DNA from: Sporosarcina luteola
Lineage (GTDB): Bacteria > Bacillota > Bacilli > Bacillales_A > Planococcaceae
Length of the DNA: 64,000 bases
Direction of reading: 5' to 3'
Assembly: GCA_014204635.1 (NCBI GenBank)
Contig: JACHLS010000009.1
Location: 62,001 to 126,000, forward strand
Position numbers and translations under genes: made by a program
In this document: positions 61,649 to 64,000 of the stretch, one piece after another
How the letters are laid out: every line of letters begins with the position of its first letter
How positions within the stretch are numbered: the stretch's first letter is position 1
The notes under the pieces: generated by a model
The model's database searches: none
What the model was told of the DNA's origin: nothing
Seen by the model: only the letters and a program-made list of their open reading frames with translations

Positions 61649-62992
61649 TTACATCACATCATATTTTTCAAGAAACTTCGTGTCAAAGTCACCTGACTTG
61701 AAGACGCCATGATCCATTAAATTCAAATGGAAAGGAATCGTTGTGCTCACACCTTCGATGATGAATTCCCCAAGTGCCCGTTTCATCCGCGCGACCGCCT
61801 CTTCACGGGTGTCTCCATGGACGATCAGTTTGGCCACCATGGAATCATAATACGGCGGAATCGAGTACCCCGGATACATCGCGCTGTCCACCCGGACGCC
61901 AAAGCCGCCCGGAGCCATATACATGGACACCTTCCCCGGTGATGGCATGAAGTTTTTCGCTGGATTCTCCGCATTGATCCGGCATTCGATAGCCCAGCCG
62001 TTAATTTGGATGTCCTCTTGCTTGTACGGCAACGTTTCACCAGCAGCGACATGCAACTGCTGTTTGATGAGATCGATGCCGGTGATCATTTCGGTGACAG
62101 GGTGCTCCACTTGAATTCTGGTATTCATTTCCATGAAATAAAATTTCTTGTTAATATGATCAAAAATGAATTCGACTGTGCCGGCTCCGCGGTAATTAAC
62201 GGCTTCTGCCGCTTTTACTGCGGCTTCCCCCATCTCTTTGCGCAATTCAGGGGTCAGAGCTGGAGACGGTGCCTCCTCGACAAGTTTTTGCATACGCCGT
62301 TGAATGGAACAATCACGTTCCCCCAAATGGATCGTATTGCCATGCTTATCCGCAAGCACTTGCACTTCTACATGGCGGAACTCCTCGATAAACTTCTCTA
62401 AATAGACACCCGGATTTCCGAATGCAGCGGCTGCCTCTTTTTGGGTGATTTTAATCCCTTTCACTAGTTCCTCTTCGTTTCTAGCTACCCGGATTCCTTT
62501 TCCGCCGCCGCCTGCTGTCGCTTTAATGATAACCGGAAAACCAATCTGTTTCGCGACTTCTAAACCTACGACTTCATCAGCGACGATGCCGTCGGATCCA
62601 GGGACAATTGGAACGCCTGCTTGGCGCATCGTTTCCCGCGCTACGTCCTTCGTCCCCATTTTCGAGATTGCCTCCGCAGTTGGTCCGATAAATTCAATAT
62701 TGACTTCTTCGCATAACTCCGCGAAGCTCGCATTCTCGGCCAAGAAGCCGTAGCCTGGGTGGATACCGTCACACCCTGTCAATTTTGCCACACTGACAAT
62801 GTTTGAAAAGTTTAAGTAGCTGTCCTTGGAGAGCTTCGGTCCGATGCAATAGGCTTCATCTGCAAGCTCCACATGAAGTGCTTCCTGATCCGCTTCCGAG
62901 TAGACGGCCACTGTTTTGATATCCAATTCCCTGCATGCCCGAATGATACGAACTGCAATTTCACCACGATTAGCTATGAGTACCTTTTTCAT
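61649..62992 (-). CDS. accC: Acetyl-CoA carboxylase, biotin carboxylase subunit
   Basis: This 447-residue ATP-grasp enzyme carboxylates biotin on AccB, the first half-reaction of malonyl-CoA synthesis. It begins [19 protein letters not shown] and has the ATP-binding glycine loop [32 protein letters not shown] and [21 protein letters not shown] with metal ligands. Start 62992 has GAGGAGG upstream; the longer frame to 63010 overlaps accB and is less likely. It is coupled to accB. Confidence 0.96.
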   Translation of the reverse strand: MKKVLIANRGEIAVRIIRACRELDIKTVAVYSEADQEALHVELADEAYCIGPKLSKDSYLNFSNIVSVAKLTGCDGIHPGYGFLAENASFAELCEEVNIEFIGPTAEAISKMGTKDVARETMRQAGVPIVPGSDGIVADEVVGLEVAKQIGFPVIIKATAGGGGKGIRVARNEEELVKGIKITQKEAAAAFGNPGVYLEKFIEEFRHVEVQVLADKHGNTIHLGERDCSIQRRMQKLVEEAPSPALTPELRKEMGEAAVKAAEAVNYRGAGTVEFIFDHINKKFYFMEMNTRIQVEHPVTEMITGIDLIKQQLHVAAGETLPYKQEDIQINGWAIECRINAENPAKNFMPSPGKVSMYMAPGGFGVRVDSAMYPGYSIPPYYDSMVAKLIVHGDTREEAVARMKRALGEFIIEGVSTTIPFHLNLMDHGVFKSGDFDTKFLEKYDVM

Positions 62993-63006
62993 TTCAAAAC
63001 CCCTCC

Positions 63007-63525
63007 TCAATTCTCTTTGACGAGGAAGAGAGGTTGTCCGTATTCGACGAGCTGCCCATCTTCCACAAGAACCTCCACGATTTCTCCGGAAACCTCGGCT
63101 TCGATTTCGTTAAACAATTTCATCGCCTCAACAATGCAAACAACCGAATCCGTTTTCACTTTATCGCCTATTTGTACATATGGATCTGCATCGGGCGAGG
63201 CAGCTTTATAAAATGTTCCGACCATCGGGGATGTGATCTTGTGCAGCGAAGCATCTGCCTGTGCTTTTTCAACCGGTTCGGCTTGGGGCTGTTGTTCCTT
63301 GCTTTCCGCAAGCGGTGCGGCAGCCGGCACTTCTTTCGGCTGTTCCATAATGGACTGTTGCAATGGCGCTTGCTCGGTTTTTGGTGCTTGTGGGGCGATC
63401 GCCACTTGTTGGATGCCAGCCTTTTCGAGTTTGATTTTTGTTCCTTCTGATTCAAATGTAAATTTCTCAATAGATGATTGATCAATCAATTTAATTATTT
63501 CACGAATTTCTTGAATTTTCAACAT
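63007..63525 (-). CDS. accB: Acetyl-CoA carboxylase, biotin carboxyl carrier protein
   Basis: This 172-residue carrier has an N-terminal helical region ([19 protein letters not shown]), a Pro/Ala/Gln-rich flexible linker (about 40-95) and a C-terminal biotinyl domain with [13 protein letters not shown], whose lysine is biotinylated. AGGAG lies nine bases before ATG 63525. It precedes accC with a 14-base gap and lies about 250 bases after the spoIIIA cluster. Confidence 0.95.
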   Translation of the reverse strand: MLKIQEIREIIKLIDQSSIEKFTFESEGTKIKLEKAGIQQVAIAPQAPKTEQAPLQQSIMEQPKEVPAAAPLAESKEQQPQAEPVEKAQADASLHKITSPMVGTFYKAASPDADPYVQIGDKVKTDSVVCIVEAMKLFNEIEAEVSGEIVEVLVEDGQLVEYGQPLFLVKEN

Positions 63526-63629
63526 GACTCGATTCTCCTGACTACAATATATTTAGAATCCCTTCCTCTTCATTTTAGACGTTTTTACATGAGAATGAAA
63601 TAGATAAAGGTTATTATGTCAGGCAGAAA

Positions 63630-63655
63630 CAAAAAAAGACCCTGATACCGGGCCT
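63630..63655 (-). terminator. Terminator of the spoIIIA operon
   Basis: AGACCC (63637-63642) pairs with GGGCCT (63650-63655), with one G-U pair. A run of seven T follows on the minus strand. Confidence 0.7.
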
Positions 63656-63771
63656 TAAACGAGGTTTCGTAGTTCTTTTGATCCACAGTCTCCATATAGA
63701 AAACGGAATGCTTCATAGGTCGATTCGTTAAACATTTATTATTGTATATAATTATTCAATACCATTTTTTC

Positions 63772-64000
63772 TTAATTCCCTGTAAAATCTACCTTTACCG
63801 TGCGTGTATCGTCCCAGCTCGCCATGATATATTTCGTTATTTCATCTGCTAATTCTTTAGAGTGCCCCTCTTGGGAAAGAACCGTCACATCAACCCGTCC
63901 ATCCTCTTTACGAACGAACACTTCCGGATACCCTAGCGCTCTGATTTGCATTTCCATCAAGGCTTCGGCTGAGGTCTGCTTCGTTAAATTCTCCAACGCA
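63772..64000 (-). CDS. spoIIIAH: Stage III sporulation protein AH, C-terminal part
   Basis: The open frame enters from the right edge and ends at 63772, giving the last 76 or so residues of SpoIIIAH. The visible segment is its ring-building-motif domain (ALMEMQIRALGYPEVFV, RVDVTVLSQEG, ELADEITKYIMASW), which forms the mother-cell ring of the channel joined to forespore SpoIIQ. Identification rests on the fold pattern and the position directly before accB, as in B. subtilis. The start lies outside the window. Confidence 0.82.
   Translation of the reverse strand, partial: ALENLTKQTSAEALMEMQIRALGYPEVFVRKEDGRVDVTVLSQEGHSKELADEITKYIMASWDDTRTVKVDFTGN

Noticed and set aside
1..64000. CRISPR arrays, tRNA or rRNA genes and prophage modules
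   Set aside because: I found no regularly spaced repeats, cloverleaf sequences, rRNA segments or phage structural genes while reading the window.

Overview
This window comes from an endospore-forming member of the Bacillales. It carries spo0A, spoIVB, the 3' end of spoIIIAH, spore-coat genes and a GerW-like gene. From about 16.6 kb to the right end the order yqjQ-yqjP, proC-namA, rnz, dinB, yqjE, mmdA, mce, brxB, bkd operon, yqiK, spo0A, spoIVB, recN, argR, yqxC, dxs, ispA, xseBA, folD, nusB, yqhY, accCB, spoIIIAH follows the Bacillus subtilis arrangement, with insertions. The lineage-specific small genes and intergenic repeats suggest Planococcaceae (Sporosarcina-like), which is an inference. 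Most genes in the right three quarters lie on the minus strand.

Region 1 (1-18.3 kb) is the accessory part. It has a CWC cysteine-rich protein, a YgaD-type ABC exporter, dapF, a lipoprotein, queT, an SDR, a TetR/hydrolase pair, an internally deleted IS3-family relic, a small Tad2-like (DUF2829) gene, a small catalase, a spore-coat/GerW island with structured and repetitive intergenic DNA, a DinB-family protein, a DUF1275 membrane protein and the pseudouridine catabolic pair psuK-psuG. The intergenic spaces are unusually long here.

Region 2 (16.6-29.8 kb) holds YqjQ/YqjP, an inserted YdjI/YdjG-like SPFH and zinc-ribbon pair, and proC-namA behind a proline T-box leader. RNase Z, DNA polymerase IV, a CheW-domain protein, an M20 peptidase, acyl-CoA carboxylase beta chain, methylmalonyl-CoA epimerase, a Prli42-like micropeptide and bacilliredoxin BrxB follow.

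Region 3 (30-46.7 kb) is a branched-chain amino acid and propionate block. bkdR-ptb-bcd-buk-lpdV-bkdAA-bkdAB-bkdB convert leucine, valine and isoleucine into acyl-CoAs. The methylmalonyl-CoA mutase subunits, MeaB, Mce and MmdA can carry the propionyl-CoA produced to succinyl-CoA. BkdR lacks the GAFTGA loop expected for a sigma-54 activator, and the operon appears to use a sigma-A promoter.

Region 4 (46.7-64 kb) contains DUF2627, a glycerophosphodiester phosphodiesterase, FapA and Spo0A, then a short SpoIVB and RecN, ArgR, a TlyA-type rRNA methyltransferase, isoprenoid genes (dxs, ispA), exonuclease VII, FolD, NusB, Asp23, AccC, AccB and the C-terminus of SpoIIIAH.

The most notable observations are two copies of a covarying structured repeat in the spore-coat island (possibly HEARO/omega-RNA-like, unproven), the Tad2-like gene next to an IS relic, the GAFTGA-less BkdR, tandem operator boxes on the psuK promoter, and several very small genes with good ribosome binding sites.
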